Assembly: GCA_033807775.1 (NCBI GenBank)
Contig: CM066317.1
Span: 40,861,870-40,925,869, forward strand
Length of the DNA: 64,000 nt
Direction: 5' to 3'
Origin: Saussurea involucrata
Lineage: Eukaryota > Streptophyta > Magnoliopsida > Asterales > Asteraceae
Shown: in pieces, positions 11,200 to 21,897 of the stretch
Layout of the letters: each line of letters begins with the position of its first letter
Position numbering within the stretch: the first letter of the stretch is position 1
Made by a program: the position numbers and the translations under genes
The notes under the pieces: model-generated
The model's input: the letters and a program-made list of their open reading frames with translations, nothing else
Told to the model about the DNA's origin: nothing
Database searches by the model: none

Positions 11200-12570
11200 A
11201 ATTAGAAAGATTTTGGTATCCATGCTTTGATGGATCCTTGATGGTTAGATGCCTTGGCTTTAAAATGGGGATACTATAAGTATCGTACCAACACTTATCA
11301 TAGTTTTTATTCACAAAGTCACTTGTTCCACAGTAAGAACAACATAGCTTCTGTATAGATAACCTGATCAGCTGATTAACAGAGTAAACACGACCAGGTT
11401 TCACAAAAGGTTTAGCATGGAAAGCTTTTTTGTTCTTGTCACTCTTAACAGAGACAAATGACTTTGGAGCAGAAGTAGATCTTTAACTCTCCAATGCATC
11501 TTTACTTTCTTGAAATATTGATTATCTGATTTGTCAATAATAGGGCCATAAAACAGATTAGAAGTACATATATGATCTTTTGAAGAGCTATTTGATCTAA
11601 TGCAGGTCTTTAAAGAAACATTTTTATGGATAGAACTTGGAGCAGTCTTAGAAAAGAAAACTGAATTAGCTGAATCACCGTAAAGATACTGATCAATAAT
11701 ATCTGGACTAGAAAGATTGGGTGATTCAACATCAGAGTTTTTGGCTTCAAGTTCCTTGTCATTGTTAACCAAAACATTAGATCTAGATTCTTTTGGAGAT
11801 CAGATTTGAGCCTCTTCTCTATCATAATGTCAGTTGACAAAACAGATAATTTCTTTGTAAGCTTGGAGAACTCAGTCTGAAAGATTTTTCTTTCGTTTGC
11901 AAACTAATCTTCCAAACTTTTTGCTTTAAAACATTCAACCTTCTTCTGCTCGCACTCTTTGCTTATTATGTCTAATTCTTTCTCCAAATCAGTTATTTTC
12001 AAAGAAAGTTCTCCATTCTTTTCAGTAAAAGATTTTCGTTCAATTTCAAACTTCTCTCTTTCTAAAATCAGAACTTTCTCAAAGTCAGAGATCTGTTTTG
12101 AAAGTTTTAAACATATAAGCTCAAGACTCTTCTTCTCTTCAAGAGATTTGTTTGAAAAATCAGATTGCTTTTGTATAAGCAATTGACTTTCCTTTGCAAA
12201 ACCTTCGTTCTCTTTTTCAAATACCTTTTCAAAAGCAGTTAGTTTATTTTTTAAGTTCAATGTTTTCACAGTTCAAGAGTTTACCTTTCTCTTCAAGTGC
12301 CACATTCTTGTCTTTGAGATCAGAAATGTCTTGTTGAGAAATAGGGATACTCTTCTTCATCTCCTCCAGCTCTTTCTTTAGAGTAACATTTTTATGGAAA
12401 TGTTCAGTATACAGACGTGCATAGTAAACTGCATCTGGATCAGTAAGCACCTTTGGTTCTGGCATATTGTTACTTGAAAGAATATGATCGTGAGACAATT
12501 TAAGATATCGATCTAAAAACAGACGGTGTATCACAGAATACACAAATGCCCCCCTTCGGCGACTTAGCAC
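11200..12570 (-). pseudogene. Gag C-terminal coiled-coil extension, minus pol-less copia
   Basis: From the right: a frame at 12570-12244 with MPEPKVLTDPDAVYYARLY and heptad-like Leu/Lys/Glu repeats, then 12269-11904, almost wholly coiled coil (FEKVFEKENEGFAKESQLL, LKITDLEKELDIISKE). Then 11772-11401 and 11404-11200, with a Cys motif (CCSYCGTSDF) followed by YDTYSIP. This ends at the usual gag/pol boundary, but pol does not follow. Several frameshifts divide the blocks. The capsid domain and CCHC knuckle are missing from the front. It probably served as an assembly or RNA-packaging extension of Gag; the role is inferred. Confidence 0.75.
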
Positions 12571-12607
12571 GGGGGTCCCGCAGGGTCAGAACACTCTCGG
12601 ATTTGTG

Positions 12608-13005
12608 ATCCGGGTGTGGTTTCCCGAATAGAAACCCGGGAAAGGAGTTCCAGTATGGAAGATCCGGTATGGAAGTCCGAGAAAGGAGATCCGATATGGG
12701 AGTCCGGGAAAAGATGAGTCCGGAACCCGGACGAAAACCGGGAGTAAACCGGTACGAACCCGAAATCTATCCAGAACCGATACAGAAGTCGGGACCCGGA
12801 GTTGATACGGGACCCGGAAGTGCAGCCCGGTAAAGAAACAGGGAAACAAAGCGATCCAGGGCAAAACCGGGTATTGGGAAACCGGGAAAGGGCTACCCGA
12901 TATTGGAACAGGGATTGGGCAAGACCGGGATTCGGTATGGAATCCGGGATCCGATATGAAATCCGGAATCGGGACCAAGATCGGGATTCGTAATAGGAGT
13001 CCGGG
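12608..13005 (-). repeat. CCGGA/CCGGGA motif array in leader (minus pol-less copia)
   Basis: Dense CCGG cores (ATCCGGGA, GTCCGGGA, AACCCGGA, GACCCGGA) about every 10-20 bases, the richest array in the window. It lies between the primer site and the gag frame, the same place as in copia A and B. The 181-aa minus frame across it (13131-12586) is low-complexity Pro/Val/Ser and is probably a by-product of the repeat. Confidence 0.9.
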
Positions 13006-13422
13006 AAACAAGAACACGTACCTGGAGAACTCGAATGCGATGAACACGGATATGGGTTTGGTTTTTCTTTGCAGATTTTGATTCTTGAAGATTGTTAGCA
13101 CAACCAAAACACGAAAAACACCAAACACCAATCGATTTTGCCCCTAAAATCAACCAATTCCTTGAAAGTTTTGAAAATTTATTAAACACGGGCTCAAAAA
13201 CAATGTATTGATTTTCAATCAATTGATGACCAAAAACTTCGAATTCGCAGAAATCAGTTTAACAGTATACATAATGGATTGGAAAACACTTATTTCACTT
13301 TAATCGCAATAATCAAAACAAACCAAAAATCAGTATGAACACATCGCTGTTTTTCTACTAAATCGATAAGGATGAAAACATATGTAAAATTAATACCTTT
13401 TAGATCGATAGCTTTGTCCCCC
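13006..13422 (-). other. Leader between CCGGA array and primer site (minus pol-less copia)
   Basis: AT-rich, no gene seen. Homologous in layout to 22120-22688 of the plus copy. Confidence 0.6.
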
Positions 13423-13435
13423 TGCTCTGATACCA
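13423..13435 (-). promoter_or_regulatory. Primer binding site, initiator-Met tRNA (minus pol-less copia)
   Basis: TGCTCTGATACCA on the plus strand, two bases from the LTR at 13438. It sets the orientation of the element. Confidence 0.9.
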
Positions 13436-13437
13436 CA

Positions 13438-13759
13438 TGTAGATCCCAGTTTGACAATCAAGTAACAATGTAACAAAGAAACGATTAAGCTTTATTGATT
13501 GATTGTGGAGAGTTACAAGATTGGATTGATGAACAAAACTCTCTCTCTAAACTCTATTAGGCGCACGATTACTATCTCTAAGCTTCTAACCTAATTCCCC
13601 CTAAACCACACATTAAATACCTAGGACTTATCTTCTAAAGCCCAAGGCCCATAACATCTAATTAAGCCCATTTAACCAATTAAAGGCTTTTACAGATAAA
13701 TAAATAAAACAATTATTTTCTTTATATTTCTATTTTATAGGACTTTTATGGTCCTAACA
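13438..13759 (-). mobile_element. 5' LTR of minus pol-less copia (322 bp)
   Basis: Plus-strand ends TGTAGATCCCAG and GGTCCTAACA, so TGTTAGGACC...GGGATCTACA on the minus strand. Its primer-proximal end closely matches the palindromic LTR ends at 21891-22120 and that of copia A, so all are one family. Confidence 0.88.
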
Positions 13760-14628
13760 ATAGCTATTTAGTTCAATGGAGGAGAAAGGCAGAATGTCTT
13801 GTGCACTGGGAAATCTTCAAGAGTAGTTGTTTGCAAGGAGAAGTCTTCATCTTTAAATAGTACCATGAGCATTTAATGCATGGGACACTTGTCACTTTGT
13901 CATTTGAAGGTTAGGTTTGACTCTCAAAAGTTGAAGTGTCTTTTCCTGTTTTTCATGGTACTAAAAAGCTTTGATGGTGACAATATCTAAGAATGGTAAA
14001 AAGGACAAATGAACATTTTCCCCCCACACCAGATATTACCTCTATGATGAAAATCTTCTTAGCAAAGAGACAAGTGAGGATTCTCCTATTTTGAGGATCC
14101 CACCGATTTGTCATGGAGAAAATCGGTAAGATAGCAAATATTACCTCTTTGATGAAAATCTTCTTAGCAAAGAGACAAGAAAGGATTCTCCTATTTTGAG
14201 GATCTCATCGATTTGTCATGGAGAAAATCGGTGAGATAGCTTAGTTTGGGTTGAGAAGTTCATCTTCAATCCGCATTGGTAGATTTACTTCTTTTTGTTT
14301 TCGGTTGATCTTTGACTTCACCGAACTTTGAAAACATGACTAAGCTATTACAAAGAACCTAAAATTTATATAAGTATAAAAGATGCTTTTAAAAGAATGT
14401 AAGGAGATCAGGAGGTCATCTTCAAATCTTTGATGACCCAACAGATGGAAAGGAGGATTGGATTGTGGAAGAAAGTGTCTTCGAGGGGCAGGAGCAAGGC
14501 GAAGATGAATTCAATAAGGAAGTTGGAGGAGCAGTTGTTGAAAAGGAAGCCAACGGGAACAATCTGCATGATTCCGGCCAAAAGTCATCAGGAAGAAAGA
14601 ACGCCGGGAGAACAACATCTTCGTCGGG
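13760..14628. other. Unassigned segment with a tandem duplication, possible 3' end of a gypsy element
   Basis: I recognise no domain. It holds the duplication at 14033-14242. A short plus frame (14432-14633, beginning DDPTDGKEDWIVEE, acidic then Ser/Gly-rich) ends in a stop five bases into the LTR that begins at 14629. That position suits the C-terminal tail of a gypsy polyprotein, but I see no chromodomain or integrase to prove it. A degraded host exon is an alternative. Confidence 0.4.
14033..14242. repeat. 105-bp tandem duplication
   Basis: Two copies, 14033-14137 and 14138-14242, with period 105 and only a handful of differences. Each copy contains the inverted repeat ACCGATTT/AAATCGGT or a variant around TGTCATGGAG. 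Confidence 0.9.
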
Positions 14629-14865
14629 TGTAACACCCTGAAATTTGGTATCAAACGGTCCATAATTTCATTTTGTTGGAGGAAGCCGAATTTTAGGTCA
14701 TTTGCAATCAGTTTTGGCCTCTTTGGAGCCCGATTTTCTCTCAAGGATGTGGTAAGTATACATCCCCAACCTCTCTCCACCATTAATTCATTTAAACCAC
14801 CAACTCTTAGTTATTTATGGGTGATTCTCGGTGTATTTAAGCTAAAGGTGTGAGGATTCAAGTCT

Positions 14866-14870
14866 CTTCA
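14866..14870. repeat. Target-site duplication, left (CTTCA)
   Basis: CTTCA immediately before the solo LTR; identical to 17906-17910. Confidence 0.9.
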
Positions 14871-15689
14871 TGTAACACCCTCGAAATTTGGAAAGAGCAA
14901 CTACTAAAAACATCGATAAGATAACCAAATAGGGATAAAAATCCCTTCTACAACCCATCCTTGGAAATACCTCAAAATTAAAAAGTAACAAACTTCAACA
15001 TTTACTAACTTAAGGCATACATCATAACCAAATAAAGTTGGGTGTTACTTAACCTGAATACAAGTTGCTATTCCCAAAATATTTGCGAAAGACTTCACTA
15101 AACAATTCACTTCTCGAGCACACTACTAGCACTCATATCTTCACAGTGTCACTAGAACTATTCCCAACCTAAACTTGTTGCACATGCCGACAAATAAAAA
15201 GGTTAGGCTAACGCCTAGTGAGTTCAAGAGTTTACATCATGATTAAATAACTCGTTAGACAAAAAGGATGCAACTTAAATCATGATTTCCAAAAAAGGGA
15301 TTTGTACTAAATATACCAACAACCCATTTTCCATACACACACAAATTCCGTGACGAAAGCTCCAATGAAAATCATTTCTCAATAATAGACTCAATTCCAA
15401 AACACACTCAAGATGTGGATAAATATCAAGTTTCCAATTATTATCAACGCGAATAAAACTTCAATAATCGAAACATCCAAACAAGGATGAGGCATAATAT
15501 ACCGCCCAAAATTCATGGAAAACAATCCTTATAAGTATAATACATCATCGAAAACATGGATAAAAGAAATACCCAAAACAACACCTTTCGGTGACGGGGG
15601 AGACCCAATTTCATCAAATATGGCGAATACACAAGTTAAACCACAATTATGAATTATAAGCATGTTTCATGGATGGAAAAACATATAAC

Positions 15690-16030
15690 ATCAACCTTAT
15701 CCAGGTCTTTAGTCAATCTTGGACATCAACCTAAACCGGATCTTTAGTCCATGAAGACATCAACTCAAACCGAGTCTCTAGTCTAAGGAGACGTCAACCC
15801 AAACCGGATCTTTAGTCTATTGTGACATCAATCCAAACCGGATATTTAGTCAAGTGAGGCATCAACCCAAACCGGATCTCTAGCCAAGTGAGACATCAAC
15901 CCAAACCCGGATCTTTAGTCTACGGAGACATCAACCCAAACCGGATCTTTAGTCTATTGAGGCATCAACCAAACCAGATCTCTAGCCTAAAACCTTCAAG
16001 TTTAACCCAAACCGGATCTTTACCTATGGA
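15690..16030. repeat. Roughly 30-bp tandem array in the solo LTR
   Basis: About ten units of the form CATCAACCCAAACCGGATCT followed by TTAGTCTA and a short variable end. Later units are the most regular and the first two (near 15690-15760) are diverged. Confidence 0.9.
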
Positions 16031-17582
16031 TCTCACCATCCAAAACAAGCTTGTTTAATTTAGAAATGTATACATGACTCCAAGAGAATAACCAACGCAA
16101 TCAAATCATGTAATTCCAAAATAAGATGCAACACATGCAAATCATAACCAAAACTCTACATCGAGCTATCAAAATCGGACACATGTCCTCAAGACCCAAC
16201 GGAGTCCAAAACCTGAGCCATAAGCTCATAAGATCAAATGACCTTTTGTTAAAAGTCAACATATGCAAGTGAAATGTATCTAACCCATATTATGCAATTA
16301 CATGCTCCGAGGCATGACTAACTCAAAACCCCTTCATTGCCACTTTCCCAATGAAGTCAAACTGTTTATATATACTCAAACACTTTATAACTTGATAATG
16401 TATATAATTCGCAATGGTTTATAAGACCCCAAAAAGTACCAAGAGTGCATAATTGTCAAATGGTATTCACTTATGAAACAAAACACTCAATAGGGCATGT
16501 TCTCAAATAAAATGAACTAAGTGCATAGCACATCCAAAGCTCCATCGCGAGCTACTAAAACCGGCAAACACCCTAAAAGACCCATTTGAGTATAAACCAA
16601 GCCCTTTAGGCAAAATAAACATTTGACTAATAACGCGAGCCAACACGGTTACATAAACCCAAAATACATATTTACCCAAAATCTTTGTCTCTTAAATCAA
16701 AATTGGCCTTCGACCCAAAATCGAAAGGTTTAAAATTCTCAAAATATTCGTAAGGTTGATATTGACCAAAATCCACAACGCACACGTTCACATTTTCAAA
16801 ATGTACCATATCATAAACTTTGCATAATCTCAACAAACATTAAAAGTGTATTTTGATGAAACAATCTCTACTTATGCAATAATTTAACAAAACACTTTCA
16901 TTCGTGATTTATTTATCAATTAACCAAAAACCCCAAATGTGGGTGTGTTTACAAGATTTGTAAAGCTCAACACTTCAAATAGTCAAAACATTTTGGCATG
17001 TACAACGTTTTCACAAATTAACTTGAACTCACCTTGCTAGATTTTGGCTAAATCTAGATTTTCCCTAATATTTGCTCCTTTGAAGAAACTTGAATCCTCA
17101 AGCCAAATCGTCCAAAAATCTAGATCCACAAGTTTCCAACCATCAATATCCATATTCAACCATCAAGAATCATTCCTCAAACATTTTACATCAATATCTT
17201 AACTTATACCCAAACCCTAATTTCCATAGATGAAGAAAAGAAAAGATTACCTTAACCACAACTTGGATTCACCAACCAAACACCTATAGAGTTACCAAAA
17301 TGAACCATAAACTCCAAATCTTCAAAATGGAGAAAAAGGGTTGGATGAAACCCTTAGAAAACTTTGATGAGGAAGATGAAATGAAAGGATTCTTGCTTTA
17401 GCTTCCAAAACCATGATGGATGAAGAAGGGACACTTGAAAACTTGATTCTTGGGGTCTAAAAGGCTCAAAATCGACATTGGGGGTGAAGGGTTTCGGTTC
17501 TTGGGAGAGAAAAACGAAATGGGTGAAATTGGAATGAGAAAAAAGATAAAAATCGCGTTTTTAAGGGTCCTCGTACCCCCGG

Positions 17583-17715
17583 GCGATTGTGACATGCGAT
17601 AGTGACATGCGATTGTGACAGTGTCACAATCGCTTGAACAATCGCACGGGTTATACCGAGACTTTTTGGCATCCCGCGATTGTGACAGGCGATTGTGACA
17701 GTGTCACAATCGCGG
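17583..17715. repeat. GCGATTGTGACA palindromes near the solo-LTR end
   Basis: Two clusters, 17583-17632 and 17676-17715. In each, GCGATTGTGACA units run into GTGTCACAATCGC, giving a near-perfect 25-base inverted repeat. Confidence 0.9.
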
Positions 17716-17905
17716 GCACTAAAGCACAGAATGTACCAAAAATTGTTTTGGCCATAACTTCTTCGTTTTAGCTCCGGAAAGAACCGTTGGACTCGTATTT
17801 AAATTCTCCATCCAACAATACTATAAAATCTAGGATTTAATCCAAAGTCCTATTTTTCATATTTATCTTAAAATGTCAATACCTTCCAAAGGTCGGGGTG
17901 TTACA

Positions 17906-17910
17906 CTTCA
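17906..17910. repeat. Target-site duplication, right (CTTCA)
   Basis: CTTCA directly after GGGTGTTACA; matches 14866-14870. Confidence 0.9.
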
Positions 17911-19047
17911 AGTCCAAGACTTCTCCATCTTCTCTTTTAACTTTTAGGGTTTTGAACTATAACCCCATCGTGAGTTCATCTTCACTTCCCAAACTTTATA
18001 TACATGTTAAATGTGTGTTTCTAACCTCTTAAACACCTTTACACTTATTATTTCTTGATTTGGTATGGTTTAACCTAAGTATGGATTTTTGAAGATTTTA
18101 GGGTTTTGGTTGGATAAAAAAGGTTTGTGAAAACAAATACATGGAACTAATTGGTGTATTTATGGATTTTACATATGTGAAACACATTTTCTCAAGTTTT
18201 ATGATTTTGGGCATTTTAGGTCAAAATATAGGGTTCTGAAATACGTGGCTATTATGATGTATTACTTTTGGAAATAGTTTTCTTATGTTGAAATAGAGTC
18301 CAAAATACTATTTTAGAAACTATGGAATTTCATGATTTAGTGTTGAAGTAGCATGGTTACAATCTTATGATGGAAAATTGGTTATTGACATTTATTGTCA
18401 CATGGTTTGATTATAATGTGAAATTGGTATTGTCATATTTGGGAGTTGTGGTTTATGTGGTTTGAGTGTACTGGATCCATAGGCACTAAAGTCTTTATGT
18501 TCAATGATGGGACATTAGTTTTCCACATTGTAGTACGAAATAGGCATCGGGTTTCATGATAAGTAAGGTGTAGGCCTATACGGTTGGGCATTGTCTCATG
18601 AACAGTAAGGTGTAATTCCAATGTGCTAATTGTTTTCTTAGATATCCCACGGGCATACGCTTTAAGTAGTCGAGTTCGATATCCAATATCTGTATGAATA
18701 TGTGATTGGTCTTACTAACGTATCAAGTGGCTTACCTTTGTGTGTTCCGTCACTTATATTGGGAAGCGGGTCTCCCTCGTCTACCCAAGAGGTATTCGTA
18801 CGAATGTAAACTTTCACTCAAGGTTATTGATTTTATTATCCGCATTGTATTTCATCAAGATTATTATTACTACCAATATAATTGTTGTTCTCACTTGGCT
18901 TTAGCCTAACACCTTTTCTCGGATTGACATGTTTCACAGGTCATTCTAGCGGTGAGACTCCTCGGGTTTGAGCGGATAGTCATGAAGGGAAAGTAGCATT
19001 TTTGGAGTACATAGAGGCGTACATTTAGGGGCATTGTCTTTATATAT

Positions 19048-19383
19048 TGTTAGGACCATAAATGTCCTATAAAATAGAAAGTGATATAAAGAAAAAGATT
19101 AGTTCATTTATATTTGTAAAAGCCTTATTGTGTTAAATGGGATTTAGTGCGTTAATGGGCTTAGGCCTTGGTAATAGGCCTAGGTATAAATAGCTTTTGT
19201 TAAGCCTAGTTTTTGGTTAGACAGAAGGTTAATCATTCATAACCATCACAACCCGTATTGTAAAACTCTCTAAATGGTTTCTTATATTGAATGAATGAAA
19301 TACGGATGACCAGTTGAAATCAATCATGTTTATGGATTATTGATCGTTGTTACTATCGTTATTGCACTAATCTGGGATCCACA
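19048..19383 (+). mobile_element. 5' LTR of copia A (336 bp)
   Basis: TGTTAGGACC start and GGGATCCACA end, followed by AT and the primer site. A TATAAATA box lies at 19185-19192. The left flank ends TATAT; no 3' LTR is present, so no target repeat can be confirmed. Confidence 0.9.
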
Positions 19384-19385
19384 AT

Positions 19386-19398
19386 TGGTATCAGAGCA
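19386..19398 (+). promoter_or_regulatory. Primer binding site, initiator-Met tRNA (copia A)
   Basis: TGGTATCAGAGCA two bases after the LTR end. Confidence 0.92.
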
Positions 19399-19772
19399 AA
19401 CAGACAAATCGATTCAAGGTTTCTGGTAAGTTTCTGTCGACTGTTCTTGTTCTAAAATTTCATTCTCGTGACTCTGGTAAAATTGTTTGATTCTACTCGT
19501 CTCAATCGTTTCATAATAGTGTTATTAGTGTTTCTGCAAAGTTTTAGAACCTAATTCGATCGTTTGAGTGTTTTTTTAAGCAAAAATGTTTTCCAAGTTT
19601 TTGGTCTCTATTCTTGAAAAAACATCAATTTTTTCATCAAAATCGTGATATTTTGCTTAAAAATCGATTTGGGTTTGTTTGTTTTTGAGTTTGGTCGAAA
19701 TCTAACCTTACAGAAGTGAAATCGAGCAACCCTAATCGAACCCTGATCCGATTTAGTCGAGCAGCTGCAGTG

Positions 19773-20178
19773 TCCGGAACTTCCTAAACTTTTCCGGGTA
19801 AGTTTCCTTTTCGCGCTACTATCCGGATGAATTCATCCGGATTGCTTATTGTTCCCGGTAAAATTCCCATATCCGGTAAGTTATCGGGATTGCTTCAGTA
19901 TCCGGATCACTATCCGGATTACACCTGTATCCGGACGTCATCCGTTCCCGGGTAAGTTTTTCGGTAACTCTCACTTTATCCGGATTCCTATCCGGTAAGT
20001 TTGATCGGACACTCCAACTTTCCGGACATCCCATCCGGTAAGTATTGTTATCCGGTAACCTTGCTTTTATTTGGTAACTTGATTCTTTTCGGTAACTACA
20101 AATTTATTCGGTAACTCTATTTTATTCGGACACTTCACACACCGGATCCGGACACTTCTATCTGGATTCCTATCCGGG
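19773..20178 (+). repeat. CCGGA motif array in copia A leader
   Basis: More than fifteen TCCGG-type cores (ATCCGGAT, ATCCGGTAAG, TTCCGGACAT) spaced 10-40 bases apart, between primer site and gag, decaying to TTCGGTAAC and TTCGGACAC. No gene in 19399-20325. Confidence 0.9.
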
Positions 20179-20325
20179 TAAGTTTGCTATGTTATTTAAT
20201 CTTACCTGTTAAGTTCAAATCACTCCTAGATCTTGCGTTAGGACTATCACTCTTAGTCCCTTGCGTTAAGTCTCAACCTTGAATCGACACTACTGTCTGA
20301 AGATCACTTTAGTGCATATTTCATC

Positions 20326-21549
20326 ATGTCTCGCAACGCTCTTGCTATCAGTACCGACTCCAAGCCTCCGATTCTCCATCGAGGCGAATACACACAATGG
20401 CGAGACAGATTCCTGATCTTTATCGAGTCCAAGGACAACTTCGAGTACATGTGGCAAGCACTCACTGAAGGCCCACAGGAGACTCCGATGAAAACTGTTC
20501 CAGTCCAAGCCGAAGGTCCTCAAGAACAGGCAAAACCAAAGACGTATGCCATGATGATTGATGATGAGAAGAATAGATACAACGGGGAGAAGCATGCCAA
20601 GCGATATCTAGTTCAGAGTGTGCCAAATGAGATATACACTGCAATCGATAGCTTCAAAGAAACTTCAAAAGGCATGTGGGATCAAGTTGAAAAGATGATG
20701 AGCGACAGCAAAGTTGGAAATCAGTTGAAGGTAAACAACTGCATCACTTGATATGACGGGTTCAAGCAGCGAAAGGGTGAATCGTTGACTCAAGCATACG
20801 AACGATTCTGCCTTCTACTGAACGAGTTCCAAAAGAACAAGATCACCCGATCCAACACTGATAATGGCCTCAAATTCTTGAATAACCTTCTGCCATAGTG
20901 GAAAACCTTTGCGTCCCACATCAGACACAATCATCTAATCGAGAACGTTCCAATCATGAAATGCCCATGAAAGACGAGGACGAAGTCATGGAGATAATGA
21001 GCACTCATAAATCATCTTCTAAGCATCAAGCTGATCCCCTCACACTTGTGACTGACAAACGCGGCAAGTCATCCAGCCGCCATTCCAAAAGAGCTCAAGT
21101 GTCAGGTGAGTCTGAACCAGAAGATGAAGAATTTGAGGAAAGCGATATGACCCAGAGCTTACAGATCTAAAGAAAGCTATGGCTTTCATTTCCAAGTCCT
21201 TCCAGAAGAAGACGTTCTTCAAGAAACCTTCGTCCAATAATCAGCGCTACTCTACCACTCCCAACAAGCGTCACAATTATAAGGAAAAGTACGAAGGAAA
21301 GAGAAAATCTGATGAGCACAAGCAATCTGATCATAAGGAGAAGCACAAACGCAAGCCCGAAGCAAAGAACAAAGACGAGCCAGTCATGTGCTACAACTAT
21401 GGCAAATTGGGCCATTTTGCTAAGGACTGCCGAAAGCCTGTTACAAAGCAAAGCTACTCTTAGCTCAACGGAAAGAAGTTGGAAAGGCATTGATGGTCGA
21501 AGACGAATACTGGCTTACTCGATCTGACGAAGAAAGTGATACTGAAGAT
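20326..21549 (+). pseudogene. Copia A gag, broken, running into a captured host segment
   Basis: ATG at 20326 opens the copia Gag capsid region (PPILHRGEYTQWRDRF, NEIYTAIDSF, KGMWDQVEKMM). Stops at 20749-20751 and 20896-20898 and a deletion near 20955 break the capsid part. The linker (SKSFQKKTFFKKPSS) and a CCHC knuckle at 21389-21430 follow; the second Cys of the knuckle is Tyr (CYNYGKLGHFAKDC), which should weaken zinc binding. After another frameshift near 21450 the frame reads EDEYWLTRSDEESDTED and then leaves all similarity to the copia B gag. Copia B continues from the same point with its Gag extension, so the changeover near 21545-21555 is a true junction. Confidence 0.88.
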
Positions 21550-21897
21550 ATTGTTGCTCCCCCTGCAGATCAAGCTGCTGATTTGCTGAAGAATCTATCA
21601 TTGGATTCTCAAACCAAGACTTTGGAAATTCCAGAGCCCACTAAGAAGCCTTCTATGGACACTGGGAATGTTCAGGTGTAACCTATCAATAGGTCTGTAA
21701 CCCCTTTGATTTCAGATTTCATGGATCTAACACTTGCTTATTTTCCAAATGGTTATCCGTATTACTATAAAGGTTATGATGGAACTACCACTGATTGGGA
21801 TGAGTACACTAGATATGTGAATTCTGATGGAGTGGATATGACTCATGGTGTTTATAGGGACAACGGGTCGGTTATGTATGGTTATGGATATGCTCTG
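21550..21897 (+). pseudogene. Captured host segment resembling the N-terminus of a plant YTH-domain (ECT) protein
   Basis: In the same frame as the end of gag, the reading changes to APPADQAADLLKNLSL, then TLEIPEPTKKPS, then, after one TAA stop (21679-21681), YFPNGYPYYYKGYDGTTTDW, DEYTRYVNSDGVDM and DNGSVMYGYGYA. From memory these blocks, in this order, mark the N-terminal region of plant ECT proteins (YTHDF-type readers of N6-methyladenosine in mRNA). The YTH domain itself is absent. The blocks sit together with no intron-like insert, suggesting capture from spliced mRNA. The segment starts and ends at short matches (GCTC) with gag and with the inverted primer site. One stop and no other visible break suggest it is not very old. 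Not functional as a reader. A protein search would settle the identity. Confidence 0.8.

Larger units (their letters stand above)
9941..13759 (-). mobile_element. Pol-less copia derivative, minus-strand copy
   Basis: Read from the right: 5' LTR (13759-13438), initiator-Met primer site, leader with CCGGA array, Gag coiled-coil extension, a GGGGGA tract and a long noncoding tail. There is no protease, integrase, RT or RNase H. The tail matches 25378-26505 of the plus-strand copy at many points: the GGGGGAGCATCAGG-like tract, TTAGGGCTTATAT, CAGAACCGGAAGGACC and AAGTCCTATC. That shared layout shows it is one defined non-autonomous structure and not two random deletions. The left end is cut by copia 1. 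Confidence 0.75.
14871..17905 (-). mobile_element. Solo LTR of a gypsy element (3,035 bp)
   Basis: Starts TGTAACACCC and ends GGGTGTTACA, so its ends are 10-base inverted repeats. It is flanked by CTTCA on both sides and has no internal coding, primer site or second LTR: a solo LTR left by LTR-LTR recombination. The minus orientation is inferred from the block order shared with the LTR at 1347, whose primer site is seen (AGGCTAACGCCTAGTGAGTT near the left, CTCACCTTGCTAGATTTTGGC near the right). It contains a roughly 30-base tandem array and, near its right end, GCGATTGTGACA palindromes. Confidence 0.92.
14629..19047 (+). mobile_element. Gypsy LTR in plus orientation, split by a solo LTR and cut by copia A
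   Basis: Begins TGTAACACCCTG at 14629. The segments 14629-14870 and 17906-19047 are its two parts, rejoined across the target repeat CTTCA. Blocks such as GTGAGGATTCAAGTCTCTTC resemble the reverse complement of 17040-17110 in the solo LTR, so it is a relative in the opposite orientation. The usual GCGGTGAGACTCCTCGGG-type tail is seen near 18950. Its end is missing because the copia A LTR starts at 19048. No coding is supported in 17906-19047; the frame at 18706-18909 looks like chance. Confidence 0.55.

Noticed and set aside
12586..13131. 181-codon minus-strand frame
   Set aside because: It runs through the CCGGA array; the regular Pro/Val/Ser/Phe pattern is a by-product of the repeat.
13760..14628. 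Host gene exon
   Set aside because: Only one short acidic frame, no splice pattern or recognisable domain; a gypsy tail is as likely, so it is left unassigned.
15690..16030. Possible CRISPR-like array (regular 30-base repeats)
   Set aside because: No unique spacers of constant length; units are contiguous and the setting is a plant LTR.
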